A stretch of DNA of 32,768 bases from Sulfurovum sp. (lineage in GTDB: Bacteria; Campylobacterota; Campylobacteria; Campylobacterales; Sulfurovaceae). Of the stretch, positions 17,857 through 26,599 are shown one piece after another. The stretch lies in the NCBI GenBank assembly GCA_020721815.1, contig DYMA01000006.1, positions 1-32,768 on the forward strand, given 5' to 3'. A program made the translations under genes and the position numbers. Each line of letters opens with the position of its first letter. Position 1 is the first letter of the stretch. The notes beneath the pieces were generated by a model, which did no database searches, was not told the origin of the DNA, and saw only the letters and a program-made list of their open reading frames with translations.

Positions 17857-19032
17857 TTACATTCCAGGCAAACGGAACATACGTTTCATTTTGGAGTTTT
17901 TGTAGTACCAACCCCACCCTTTTTTCATCCAATGGCCCAAAGTAAAAAGTGGTATCATCATCGCTTTTTTATCGCTTCGATAGACAAACGCCGCCCCATC
18001 ACCACTGTCCATAACGCAAAGAATATTAAGATGATCTTGATACCCTTTGAAAGCTTTGGAGTTGCTTTCCATCATTTTGATATTAAAAGCACTGTTTCGT
18101 GCCATAACTTCGGCAATATGCCCTTGTTTGGCTCTCCATTCAGGTCCTTCAAGTGCTGCACAATCGCCAATGGCAAAAACTCTCTCCAATGTATTGATTC
18201 CATCGCTTACTTGGCAGTAGTCATTGATTTTGATAAATCCTGCATCGTTAAGGGGCATATCGGAGTGGGCTAAGACGGAGTGACCATCACCAGCGGCTAT
18301 AAACATGGTAAGGTCACTTGCGATATGAGTCTCATCTTCAAACATAATGCCATCTTCACTAAACTCTACAATCTTTTTGCCCACTTGCTTTTTGATGTTG
18401 AGTTTATTAAAGAAAATATCCATCATGCCCATTGCTCTTTCACCCATTCTAGCCCCTGGCTTCTCCATAGGTGCGAAGAATGTAAGCTCAAAGTTCTCTC
18501 TTATGCCGAGTTTTTTGAGTTTGTTGTGTACATTAAAAAGCACTTCAAAGGTGGGGCCACCTCGCACATTGGAGCTATCTTTGGGATTGCCTCCAAAGCC
18601 CATAGCGATGTTGCCACCCCCTTTGGCAATCAAAGCATCGAGACGTTTTTTGATTTCAAGAGACTCAGTAGGCTCTCCGCAGATAGTAAGGGTGTTTTCA
18701 ATCCCCTTATGCTTCATCTTGTCACTACCCAATGCTACTACAAGATAGTCATAGTTGTACTCTTTGGTGTTGGAGTGAACTTTTTGCTCTTGTGTATTGA
18801 TGGCGTTGATTTCATCAATAATCACCTCAAAGCCATGAACCTTTGCAAGTTTTTCAAGCGGCATGGAGACGCTCTCAAACGTAGCATCGCCTGTGGGTAC
18901 CCAAATAGAGGTGGGATAAACATAGAGATAGTCTCGATTGGATACTATCGTGACATCCAATCCATACTCACGCAAAAAAATTGCTGCCTCAACTCCCGCA
19001 AGTCCTCCGCCTAAAACCAATACATGCGCCAT
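17857..19032 (-). CDS. FAD-dependent pyridine nucleotide-disulfide oxidoreductase, SQR/NDH-2-like
   Basis: HVLVLGGGLAGVEAAIFLREYG; DYLVVALGSD; RVFAIGDCAALEG; NILCVMDSGDGAAFVYR aligns by eye with the C-terminal Cys region of SQRs. Confidence 0.85.
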   Translation of the reverse strand: MAHVLVLGGGLAGVEAAIFLREYGLDVTIVSNRDYLYVYPTSIWVPTGDATFESVSMPLEKLAKVHGFEVIIDEINAINTQEQKVHSNTKEYNYDYLVVALGSDKMKHKGIENTLTICGEPTESLEIKKRLDALIAKGGGNIAMGFGGNPKDSSNVRGGPTFEVLFNVHNKLKKLGIRENFELTFFAPMEKPGARMGERAMGMMDIFFNKLNIKKQVGKKIVEFSEDGIMFEDETHIASDLTMFIAAGDGHSVLAHSDMPLNDAGFIKINDYCQVSDGINTLERVFAIGDCAALEGPEWRAKQGHIAEVMARNSAFNIKMMESNSKAFKGYQDHLNILCVMDSGDGAAFVYRSDKKAMMIPLFTLGHWMKKGWGWYYKNSKMKRMFRLPGM

Positions 19033-19079
19033 ATACGTCTTCCTTTTTAAATATAGTGTGAGCCAAAAGCTCTTTGTTG

Positions 19080-19283
19080 TTACTCTTTGTGTGTGTCCAT
19101 AATATAAGGTTTGCCGATAAGTTCATCGCTTACGGTTGCGGTGGTGCGAAAGTAGGTATAGACTCCACCCACAATCAAACACACTGCCACGACTCCCCAA
19201 ATCACAAATCTCTTCTCATTGGTTGGGATACCGTTGTAATCGTCTAGTTCCTCAAGTGTAGGTTCGCTTTGCAACATCTTCAT
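19080..19283 (-). CDS. Small single-TM protein next to ccoG
   Basis: 67 aa; KRFVIWGVVAVCLIVGGVYTYF transmembrane helix; compact spacing to ccoG. Confidence 0.7.
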   Translation of the reverse strand: MKMLQSEPTLEELDDYNGIPTNEKRFVIWGVVAVCLIVGGVYTYFRTTATVSDELIGKPYIMDTHKE

Positions 19284-19292
19284 GACTCTCTC

Positions 19293-20708
19293 CTATTTTT
19301 TAACGAGATCGCTTCGTGGATAGACAAAAACGGTTTTTCTATCGACTGCAATAGTCTCTTTGTCATCAATAGCGTAGGCTTTGATAGCCAATGGCAACGG
19401 TGTATCTTTGCGTGCGTCGTCGGCAAGCATCTTGTCGGTTTGCAAAATGACAACCTTTTTCTTCTTTTCACCCGCTTTGAGCGTAAAGGGTTCTTTGGGT
19501 TGGATAATCTTAATATCGGGATTGAGCAACTCAAACGTATAGGTATGCTCTTTGCTATCGGTGTTTTGGAAAAGGAAAATATAATCATTTTGTACTTTTC
19601 CGCCATCAAGTACTTTGTAGAGTCTTGTGTTTTTGTTTACATTGAGCAACATATGCTCTTTTTTGCTTCCCATTGTAAAAAGAGCAATCAAAATAATGGT
19701 AAGGATTACGGCATAAGCTTTAACCTTGCCCCTAAAGTAGTTGGGCGCTCCCTCACGGCGAATATCTTTGTCACTCGTCCATCGCACCAACGACTCTTTG
19801 CCCAATGCTCCCATTACTTCGGTACAGGCATCGACACACTCTAGGCAGTTAATACACTCCAGTTGCATTCCTTTGCGAATATCGATGTGCGTAGGACAAA
19901 CCGTTACACAACTTTCGCACGTCGTACACTCCGCACTGCTATTGACGGACAATAAATCTTTGGCTTTGCTAAATTTTTTGACTCGGCTATTGCCATGTCC
20001 CTCGTAAATCTCACCACCACGCACGGGGTCATAGATAGCTTGAATGGTATCATCATCATAAAGCACCGATTGCACACGGCTATAGGGGCAGATATAGACA
20101 CAAAAATCCTCTTTGAGGAAAACCACATCGGCAATCAAAAAGAGAGCCAGTCCAATCCAAGCACCCAATAGTACCGTATGTTCCATAGGGTTGGACATAT
20201 AATCAATAAACTCAGTGGGCGGAACAAAAAACCACAAGAAGTTTGCCCCCGCAACAAAAGCCAAAAGTGACCATATCAAAATAGCCGCTACCTTTTTGGC
20301 TTGATTGATAGGCTTTGACATATCGGGATTTTGTTGTTTGTTTTTGATACGTTTACGCAATCCCAAAAGCTTAGTCTCAATCAAATCACGATAGATAACT
20401 CGAAAAATGGTTTGAGGACAAGCCCAGCCACACCACGCACGTCCGCCTACAACCGTCACCGCAAAGATACCCAAAAAGAGCAGCATCAATACAAAAGGCA
20501 TAAGGTAAAGCTCTTGCATATCAAAGGCTACTCCCATAAGATGCAACTTTTTGTGGTCGAAGCTCAACAAAAAGATATGATTGCCATTGATGGTAATCCA
20601 CGGAATAGAGATTCCAATAATCGTACCAATCAAATAACCCCAGTATCGTTTAACCGAATAGGGTACCCAATCTTTGAGGTACTCTTTTTTAGAGATTTTC
20701 TCAGACAT
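19293..20708 (-). CDS. ccoG: Cytochrome c oxidase accessory protein CcoG (FixG/RdxA)
   Basis: Multi-TM N-terminus with GGRAWCGWACPQTIFRVIYRDLIE, ferredoxin motifs CTTCESCVTVCPTHIDIRKGMQLECINCLECVDAC, Ig-like C-terminus. Start taken at MSEKIS (20708), not the longer track start. Confidence 0.95.
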   Translation of the reverse strand: MSEKISKKEYLKDWVPYSVKRYWGYLIGTIIGISIPWITINGNHIFLLSFDHKKLHLMGVAFDMQELYLMPFVLMLLFLGIFAVTVVGGRAWCGWACPQTIFRVIYRDLIETKLLGLRKRIKNKQQNPDMSKPINQAKKVAAILIWSLLAFVAGANFLWFFVPPTEFIDYMSNPMEHTVLLGAWIGLALFLIADVVFLKEDFCVYICPYSRVQSVLYDDDTIQAIYDPVRGGEIYEGHGNSRVKKFSKAKDLLSVNSSAECTTCESCVTVCPTHIDIRKGMQLECINCLECVDACTEVMGALGKESLVRWTSDKDIRREGAPNYFRGKVKAYAVILTIILIALFTMGSKKEHMLLNVNKNTRLYKVLDGGKVQNDYIFLFQNTDSKEHTYTFELLNPDIKIIQPKEPFTLKAGEKKKKVVILQTDKMLADDARKDTPLPLAIKAYAIDDKETIAVDRKTVFVYPRSDLVKK

Positions 20709-20892
20709 TTTAACTCCTTTACATAAGTTAGTAATATATTTTAAATAAGTATAACACATAATTCTTATAAGAATATTTAATATGTATAATTATTTTACTT
20801 TATTTTTTATAAATATTAGATTATTCCAAAAAATAGATAAATTCTATCTTGATACATGATATAATAATGTTGTTAAAATCGCAGGAGAGGCA

Positions 20893-21816
20893 GTGGAGTA
20901 TCAAATAATTTTAGATGAGATTTTATTGGAGATTGAACCCTATTTGAGCCAAGGAGAAGCGCTGCAATCTATACCAACACTTGCCAACGAGGATACCAAT
21001 GCTTTTGCGATGAGTCTGCAACTTCTTGATGGCACAAGCTATCATGTGGGTGAAAGCCAACGTAAATTTTCTATCCAGAGCATCTCCAAACTCTTTAGCT
21101 TCACCGAAGCGTTGCGTATTTATGGGGCTGATATTTACACACGAGTAGGTAGAGAGCCCTCAGGTGACCCCTTTAATTCGCTTGTATTGCTTGAACACGA
21201 AGAGGGTATTCCTCGCAATCCTTTCATCAATGCAGGGGCTATTGTGGTAGCCGATGCACTCTTGTCGCACTATGGCAATGTCGATGATGCCTACGGTAGT
21301 ATTGAGCAGTTGATACGCAAAGCGTGCGGCGATGAATCCGTCACCTTTGATAGAACCATTTGGTTTTTGGAGTATCGCAACGGACACCGCAATATGGCTT
21401 TGGCACACTTAATGAAGAGCTTTAACAATCTTCGCAACAGTGTGGAAGATACCGTGAAAGTCTATTGTAAATACGGCTCTATTATGATGAGTACGGCATT
21501 GCTCTCTCGTGCGATTCTTTTTTTGGCCAATCACGGTATGGATACCGCTACCAATCAACCCTTTATTAGCTCTTCAAAGGTTAAACGTATCAACTCTTTG
21601 ATGCTCACTTGCGGTCATTACGATGCGAGTGGGGATTTTGCTTTTCGGGTAGGTTTGCCAGGCAAAAGCGGTGCTGGGGGTGCGATTGTGGCCGTTGTAC
21701 CCAATGTCATGACCCTTGCCGTTTATGCCCCAAGGCTTAATCAAAACGGCATCTCTTTGGCAGGTATAAAGGCTTTGGAGCTTTTTGTAAACAAAACATC
21801 TTTTTCTATTTTTTAA
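20893..21816 (+). CDS. glsA: Glutaminase
   Basis: SIQSISKLFSFTEAL (SxxK), GREPSGDPFNSL, PRNPFINAGAIV, VGLPGKSGAGGAIVAVVP; GTG start. Confidence 0.95.
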   Translation: MEYQIILDEILLEIEPYLSQGEALQSIPTLANEDTNAFAMSLQLLDGTSYHVGESQRKFSIQSISKLFSFTEALRIYGADIYTRVGREPSGDPFNSLVLLEHEEGIPRNPFINAGAIVVADALLSHYGNVDDAYGSIEQLIRKACGDESVTFDRTIWFLEYRNGHRNMALAHLMKSFNNLRNSVEDTVKVYCKYGSIMMSTALLSRAILFLANHGMDTATNQPFISSSKVKRINSLMLTCGHYDASGDFAFRVGLPGKSGAGGAIVAVVPNVMTLAVYAPRLNQNGISLAGIKALELFVNKTSFSIF

Positions 21817-21825
21817 AGAGTCTGT

Positions 21826-23184
21826 ATGAGAACTATCATTGTATTATTTTTAATTTTTATGAGTGCTTTTGCGCAAGAAGAGCCAAAATCAGAGCTGTGG
21901 GATATGCGAAATGTTTGGATGAAAGTCTATCTCAACAACAAAAACTACAACACCATTATCAACAACATCACCGTGACAGAGCGTAAACTAGCCAACAAAA
22001 ACAACCCTCTCGGTGTCCTTGAGGATTTGCAACAAAAGCTCAATCTCTACAAATCCAAATTAAGCTTTTATAAAAAAGACAGCAATTTTGATGTGATTTT
22101 ACGTCCCTACAAATACACGTTGGGTGATATTACGATTTACGATTTTTTATTCAAAGAGTCGCTTAATGATGTCGAAAAGCTTTTGTATAAATTTAGTCGC
22201 CTCAAAAAAGATTTCTATTTGGCCAAAGCCAAGCTCAACGACCACTACCTCCAAGAAAAAAAGAAAAAAAGCAAAACGCTTCAATCCATCAAAGAGGATT
22301 TGGAGTATTTTATCGAATACAGTGACAATGTTGAAAAGGTACACCACGACCTTATCGACACCAAAGAGGAGGTTGTTACCAAATACCAAGAGTACAAGGT
22401 AGAGGTTTTTACCCAGCATCTTATGACATTGGCGATACTCTTTATGCTCTATCTGCTCTATCGCTTTATTTGCGCTATTGTCAATTATTTGAGCTTTCGC
22501 AGCAAAGAGCCTGAAAACTACAAAAGCTACCGCAAAATCCTCTCGACGCTTTTTGTGAGCTTTATGATGATCTTTTTGGCGATTCGCTACATCGACGATT
22601 TGGCCTATATGCTTACATTTTTGGGAGTTGTAGCGGCGGCTTTGACATTGGCGGCACGCGAGATTATTATGAGTATCGCAGGGGGAATTTATCTCTTTTT
22701 TAGCCACATGATTCGTGTGGGCGATAGAATTATGGTGCAATACGGCAACCGTCACACTATTGGAGATGTAGTGGATGTGACGATGTTTCAAATCAAACTT
22801 CATGAAGTCGAAGACTACAACAGCATCAAAGATGTCAAAAGTCTGGGGCGAACGGTCTATATCCCCAACAGCTACCTCTTTACCAATGTCTTTTATAACT
22901 ATTCGCTTAAAAATCATGGGCTTATCAAAGATTTGATTGAGCTTGAATTTAAACCCGAAAGTGATTTTGACAAAATCGAAAAAATCATTCATGCTATTTT
23001 GGACGATATGGGCATGGATCACGGGATAACCTTTACGCTCAATGCACTCAAAACGGGTATTATTGCCCAAATCTCCTACCAAACCAACTACAAAGAGGCC
23101 TCCAAAAATAGAGGCAAAATCACCATAAGACTCTACAAAGAGTTCTCCAATTATGATGATATTGAGATTAAACAAGCCAAATAA
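21826..23184 (+). CDS. Mechanosensitive ion channel family protein (MscS-like)
   Basis: Signal peptide, coiled N-domain, three TM helices, FLGVVAAALTLAAREIIMSIAGGIYLFFSHMIRVGDRI pore/beta domain motif. Confidence 0.9.
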   Translation: MRTIIVLFLIFMSAFAQEEPKSELWDMRNVWMKVYLNNKNYNTIINNITVTERKLANKNNPLGVLEDLQQKLNLYKSKLSFYKKDSNFDVILRPYKYTLGDITIYDFLFKESLNDVEKLLYKFSRLKKDFYLAKAKLNDHYLQEKKKKSKTLQSIKEDLEYFIEYSDNVEKVHHDLIDTKEEVVTKYQEYKVEVFTQHLMTLAILFMLYLLYRFICAIVNYLSFRSKEPENYKSYRKILSTLFVSFMMIFLAIRYIDDLAYMLTFLGVVAAALTLAAREIIMSIAGGIYLFFSHMIRVGDRIMVQYGNRHTIGDVVDVTMFQIKLHEVEDYNSIKDVKSLGRTVYIPNSYLFTNVFYNYSLKNHGLIKDLIELEFKPESDFDKIEKIIHAILDDMGMDHGITFTLNALKTGIIAQISYQTNYKEASKNRGKITIRLYKEFSNYDDIEIKQAK

Positions 23185-23193
23185 AGGAAAAGT

Positions 23194-23508
23194 ATGGATT
23201 CATTTTTGTTAGAGTTTAGTATGTTCCCTACCGATGTAGGCGAGAGCAAGAGTCATTATGTTGCCGAGGTGGTCAGGGTTGTCAAGGAGAGTGGCATTGC
23301 CTATCAGCTTACGCCTATGGCGACTATCGTGGAGTGTAGCTCTTTGAGCGAGGCTTTTGATTTGGTGCAAAAGTGCTACAGCGTACTCGATACCATGGGG
23401 TGCAATCGAGTCTATAGCGTATTGAAATTTGATATTCGCAAAAACTGCTCCCATCGACTCCAAACCAAAATCCAATCCATTGAAGCCAAAATCGGAGAGG
23501 TGTCTTGA
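23194..23508 (+). CDS. MTH1187 family thiamine-binding protein
   Basis: LLEFSMFPTDVGESKSHYVAEVVRVVKESGIAYQLTPMATIVE, YKF-like family signature. Confidence 0.88.
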   Translation: MDSFLLEFSMFPTDVGESKSHYVAEVVRVVKESGIAYQLTPMATIVECSSLSEAFDLVQKCYSVLDTMGCNRVYSVLKFDIRKNCSHRLQTKIQSIEAKIGEVS

Positions 23509-23516
23509 TAGATTAA

Positions 23517-23647
23517 CACGGCTTTTCATTTTATTTTTTTCGTTCACCCTGAGCCAGTCGAAGGGTGTTAAATGTGGTTCGACAGGCTCACCACGAACGC
23601 AAAGTCAATCAATATTCAATACATTTGAATAGAATGAAACAGCCGTG
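23517..23647. mobile_element. MITE-like element with imperfect ~20-bp terminal inverted repeats, internal palindrome and 10-bp flanking direct repeats
   Basis: CACGGCTTTTCATTTTATT at left; reverse complement of right end is CACGGCTGTTTCATTCTATT; flanked by GATAGATTAA at 23507-23516 and 23648-23657. Confidence 0.7.
23542..23598. repeat. REP-like palindrome inside the MITE-like element
   Basis: GTTCACCCTGAGCCAGTCGAAG ... GTTCGACAGGCTCACCACGAAC form an imperfect inverted repeat. Confidence 0.75.
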
Positions 23648-23750
23648 GATAGATTAACGAGGAAAAACTTTAAAAAAGTGTGATATGATACTATATAAAT
23701 TAATGTAGATAGATTCTAAAGTATAATCAACAAAAATCAAGGAGTTCAAG

Positions 23751-24008
23751 ATGTACGCCGTTGAATTTCAAGCACCTATAGAAAATGGTATTGTCCATAT
23801 ACCAAAACAATTTCAAGATATACAAGATGCAAAAAAAGCAACTTTTGTTGTGATGTATGAAAGTATAAGTGATACAATTCACAAAGAGGTTGTACAATCG
23901 CAACTTGAGGAGTTTCACAGATTAAGAGTTAAATCAAATAATAAAATAGAAGCAACAACGGAACTTGCTACAAATATTGACGAAATGGTAAATGATGGTA
24001 TTTTTTGA
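23751..24008 (+). CDS. Antitoxin-like protein of a PIN-toxin module
   Basis: 85 aa; overlaps by 14 nt a downstream PIN-start ORF (MVFFDTNVLIYAFD), the arrangement of VapBC-type pairs. Confidence 0.65.
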   Translation: MYAVEFQAPIENGIVHIPKQFQDIQDAKKATFVVMYESISDTIHKEVVQSQLEEFHRLRVKSNNKIEATTELATNIDEMVNDGIF

Positions 24009-24117
24009 TACAAATGTTTTAATATATGCTTTTGATAAGGACTTTAAAAAACTTCAACACCTATCTAAAATCAAACTTGTTATTCAAAAGCAAATCAACT
24101 TCAAACGACTAAAATGA
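23995..24117 (+). pseudogene. Internally deleted PIN-domain toxin
   Basis: MVFFDTNVLIYAFDKDFKKLQHLSKIKLVIQKQINFKRLK stop; PIN N-terminus (DTNVLIYAFD) then apparent C-terminal piece; only 40 aa. Confidence 0.7.
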
Positions 24118-24135
24118 ACATTTTCGCCCATTACA

Positions 24136-24489
24136 TTAGCGTTGTTTGCGTAGTATCTCTTGGATTACTTTTTCAAATCCCTCTTTGCCATCGATGTGTG
24201 CTTGAATGCTCATGGCAAGTCCCATAAACCATTGTGTCTCTTCTATTTGAGGGAGCGATTGGGTGAGTATCTCTAGGGGGTCTTTGTTCCATGCCAATGT
24301 TCTATCGTGCAGTTCCCATCCTAGCTCTCTAAGAATATAGGCAAAAATTTGATGGAGCAGTTGGTATCCGCCTTGTAATTTGGCGTAATCTTTGGATTTT
24401 TCTAATTTTTGGATGGTTTTAATAAGCTCTTTGCGTTGGTTTCTATCGTATTTGGCTTTGATAGCATCAATTATCGCTTCGTTTGTCAT
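24136..24489 (-). CDS. Conserved hypothetical protein
   Basis: 117 aa ORF with clear coding character (MTNEAIIDAIKAKYDRNQRKELIKTIQKLEKSKDYAKLQGG). Confidence 0.65.
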   Translation of the reverse strand: MTNEAIIDAIKAKYDRNQRKELIKTIQKLEKSKDYAKLQGGYQLLHQIFAYILRELGWELHDRTLAWNKDPLEILTQSLPQIEETQWFMGLAMSIQAHIDGKEGFEKVIQEILRKQR

Positions 24490-24592
24490 GCAGACTCCTA
24501 TAAAAAATTGCGAGTATTATAACATAATCTCTGGCTTTGAAAAGAGTAAAGGAGTAGCATTTGCGAAGCTCTATAGAGAAAAAATTTCTCTA

Positions 24593-25099
24593 TTAGCTTG
24601 AGTAGAGTGAGTAGAGTCTATCTTCTTCCATTTTGAAGCGTTTTGCCAAAAGATCATGGATGTTTTGCAAATCGTTTAAAAAGTTCTCTCTGTTGTTGTC
24701 GTACGATTGTCGATTGGTATATTTTCGATTGAAAAATATCGCCTCTTTGGTGATATTGGTCATCTCATCTTGAATATCTTCAACAAAGGCTTTGTGTCTC
24801 TCATCTGTACCGTATTTGCTCTTCAAATAGGTATAGAGCTTATTGTCTTCTACCATTACATGAATCTCTAGTGCTACCTTGAAGTCGTTGAGCAACTCGC
24901 TGGTTTTTTTATGCACATTGGGATCACTCGTAAAACTCTCTTTAATTTGTGGGAAAAAACCAAGCAACTCGGCGTGATCGTTTTTGAAATCCTCAATGAG
25001 CTTATCGTTATAGTTTGTCTCTTTCTCAATCTCAGATCCATCTACTGTACCGTCTTTATTTTTTTTGAATTTACCCAAAAGTTTTTTTACAAAACCCAT
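24593..25099 (-). CDS. Hemerythrin-domain-containing protein
   Basis: DHAELLGFF..LEIHVMVEDNKLYTYLKSKY..LLAKRFKMEEDRLYSLYSS with H/E spacing of hemerythrin-like bundles. Confidence 0.75.
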   Translation of the reverse strand: MGFVKKLLGKFKKNKDGTVDGSEIEKETNYNDKLIEDFKNDHAELLGFFPQIKESFTSDPNVHKKTSELLNDFKVALEIHVMVEDNKLYTYLKSKYGTDERHKAFVEDIQDEMTNITKEAIFFNRKYTNRQSYDNNRENFLNDLQNIHDLLAKRFKMEEDRLYSLYSS

Positions 25100-25229
25100 C
25101 GTCAGTTCCTTGTGTTGGTTTTCTACCGATATTATATCAAGTAATTGATTAGATAGGAAATATTTTTATAACAAATATCGCACAACTTTTTGATATAATT
25201 GTGTTTTATATTAAAAATAAGGAATATTA

Positions 25230-25616
25230 ATGGAAAAAATGATTTTTATGGACAAGTATCCTATTTACGAGACAATCATTAGCAAAGCCAATACGCAATA
25301 CAAAAGTGTTGAATCGGTAATGGATTATCTCAAAGCAAAGATTGAAAACGACAGCGTTGCGGCCTATATTGCTCAATTTGACCCTTATGCCCATACCCTT
25401 TCGCTAGGCGGCGAGATAGACCCAACCATCATTGAAGCCAAAGAGATTATTTTTTGTTTTGGTCAAAAGTTACCAAACGCTACCATTGTGGCAGTACGTC
25501 CCCGTGCTATTGGTATCGTCGATAGAGGCGAGGATTTGGTCATCAACTTCATGGAAGCTCCCAATGAGCCTTCGACCAATACAATGATAGCGTGGATAGA
25601 AGAGTTAAAAAATTAA
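25230..25616 (+). CDS. Conserved hypothetical protein
   Basis: 128 aa ORF with coding character and upstream RBS-like aaggaatatta. Confidence 0.7.
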   Translation: MEKMIFMDKYPIYETIISKANTQYKSVESVMDYLKAKIENDSVAAYIAQFDPYAHTLSLGGEIDPTIIEAKEIIFCFGQKLPNATIVAVRPRAIGIVDRGEDLVINFMEAPNEPSTNTMIAWIEELKN

Positions 25617-25625
25617 ATTTTTTAA

Positions 25626-25698
25626 CTGTAGGTTCGGCTTTAGCCGAACATTTGGACGTTATTGAATGCTTTAAACTCGGCTAAAGCCGAGGCTACAG
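25626..25698 (+). repeat. Double-hairpin intergenic repeat, copy 3
   Basis: ctgtaggTTCGGCTTTAGCCGAAcatttggacgttattgaatgctttaaaCTCGGCTAAAGCCGAGgctacag. Confidence 0.9.
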
Positions 25699-25896
25699 GT
25701 TTAAGGTTGTTTGCAAGCAATTTCAAATAGATTGCTTCGTGCCTCGCAATGACTGGTTCAAAGATGAAATATTGGGTAAAGTGTGTAACATCAGTTAAAT
25801 TTTTCCAAAAAAGAGAAATTTTTTTAATTTAAGAGTAATTTTATCTTATTTAGAGTACAATTTGAATGTACCAATTAAAATTTATAAGGAAAATAA

Positions 25897-26412
25897 ATGG
25901 CAACAGTAACTTTTAAAAATGACATCGTATGTAACCTTGCAGGAAATGAAATCAATGTAGGTGATACAGCACCCGTAGTAACAGTAGTAAACTGTAACCC
26001 AATGCTTCAAAACGAGCAAATTGGTGGTGAAGGTAAAGTTCAACTCGTCGTTGCAGTGCCATCATTAGATACAGGCGTGTGTGACGCTGAAACAAGAAGA
26101 TTTAATCAAGAGGCAGCTTCTTTGGAAGGTGTTGAAGTTATTACTGTATCTATGGATTTACCATTTGCAGCGGCTAGATGGTGTGGTGCAGCAGGAATTG
26201 AAAATCTAAAAGTATGTTCAGACTTTAGAAACAAAGATTTCGTTAATGCTTACGGTGTACTTTTGGCAGATGGTCCACTAGCTGGTATCAGTGCAAGAGT
26301 TATTTTTGTGATTGGTAAAGACGGTAAAGTAGCTTACAAACAAGTTGTTCCAGAAATTACAACAGAGCCAAATTACGATGAGGCATTGGATGCTGCAAGA
26401 GCTGCAGTATAA
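25897..26412 (+). CDS. tpx: Thiol peroxidase
   Basis: VVAVPSLDTGVCDAETRRFNQEA peroxidatic Cys motif; SMDLPFAAARWCGAAGIENLKVCSDFR resolving Cys region. Confidence 0.95.
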   Translation: MATVTFKNDIVCNLAGNEINVGDTAPVVTVVNCNPMLQNEQIGGEGKVQLVVAVPSLDTGVCDAETRRFNQEAASLEGVEVITVSMDLPFAAARWCGAAGIENLKVCSDFRNKDFVNAYGVLLADGPLAGISARVIFVIGKDGKVAYKQVVPEITTEPNYDEALDAARAAV

Positions 26413-26456
26413 CTTTTTCATAATAATCAATTACTATAACCTCCTTTTTAAATAGA

Positions 26457-26503
26457 CTTTGGGCTTCCTTTTTTCTCCTCCTCCTTTTTAGGGAAGCCCA
26501 AAG
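26457..26503 (+). terminator. Long-loop inverted repeat after tpx (possible terminator)
   Basis: CTTTGGGCTTCC (26457-26468) / GGAAGCCCAAAG (26492-26503), perfect 12-bp stem, 23-nt pyrimidine-rich loop. Confidence 0.6.
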
Positions 26504-26599
26504 ATATTCTTTCTTGTTCTCAAAAATATTCAAATACTCCTATCTCCTAAAGCGAATTTTTGTTAAACTACTCTAAATAATTTTTATTGAGGAACACTC

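Noticed and set aside
18280-19014. 244-aa + strand ORF
   Set aside because: Antisense to the SQR-like flavoprotein whose motifs are unambiguous; the translation has no recognisable motifs.
22147-23175. 342-aa reverse-strand ORF
   Set aside because: Antisense to the mscS-like gene, low-complexity His/Ile/Phe-rich translation with no family signature; an artefact of codon usage on the sense strand.
25604-25627. AGTTAAAAA...TTTTTAACT inverted repeat at the end of ORF 25230-25616
   Set aside because: A/T-only stem overlapping the stop codon and the hairpin repeat; may be a weak terminator but not convincing alone.
960-25698. CRISPR array from repeated palindromes
   Set aside because: The three repeats are dispersed over 25 kb, not regularly spaced; no cas genes or spacer arrays seen.
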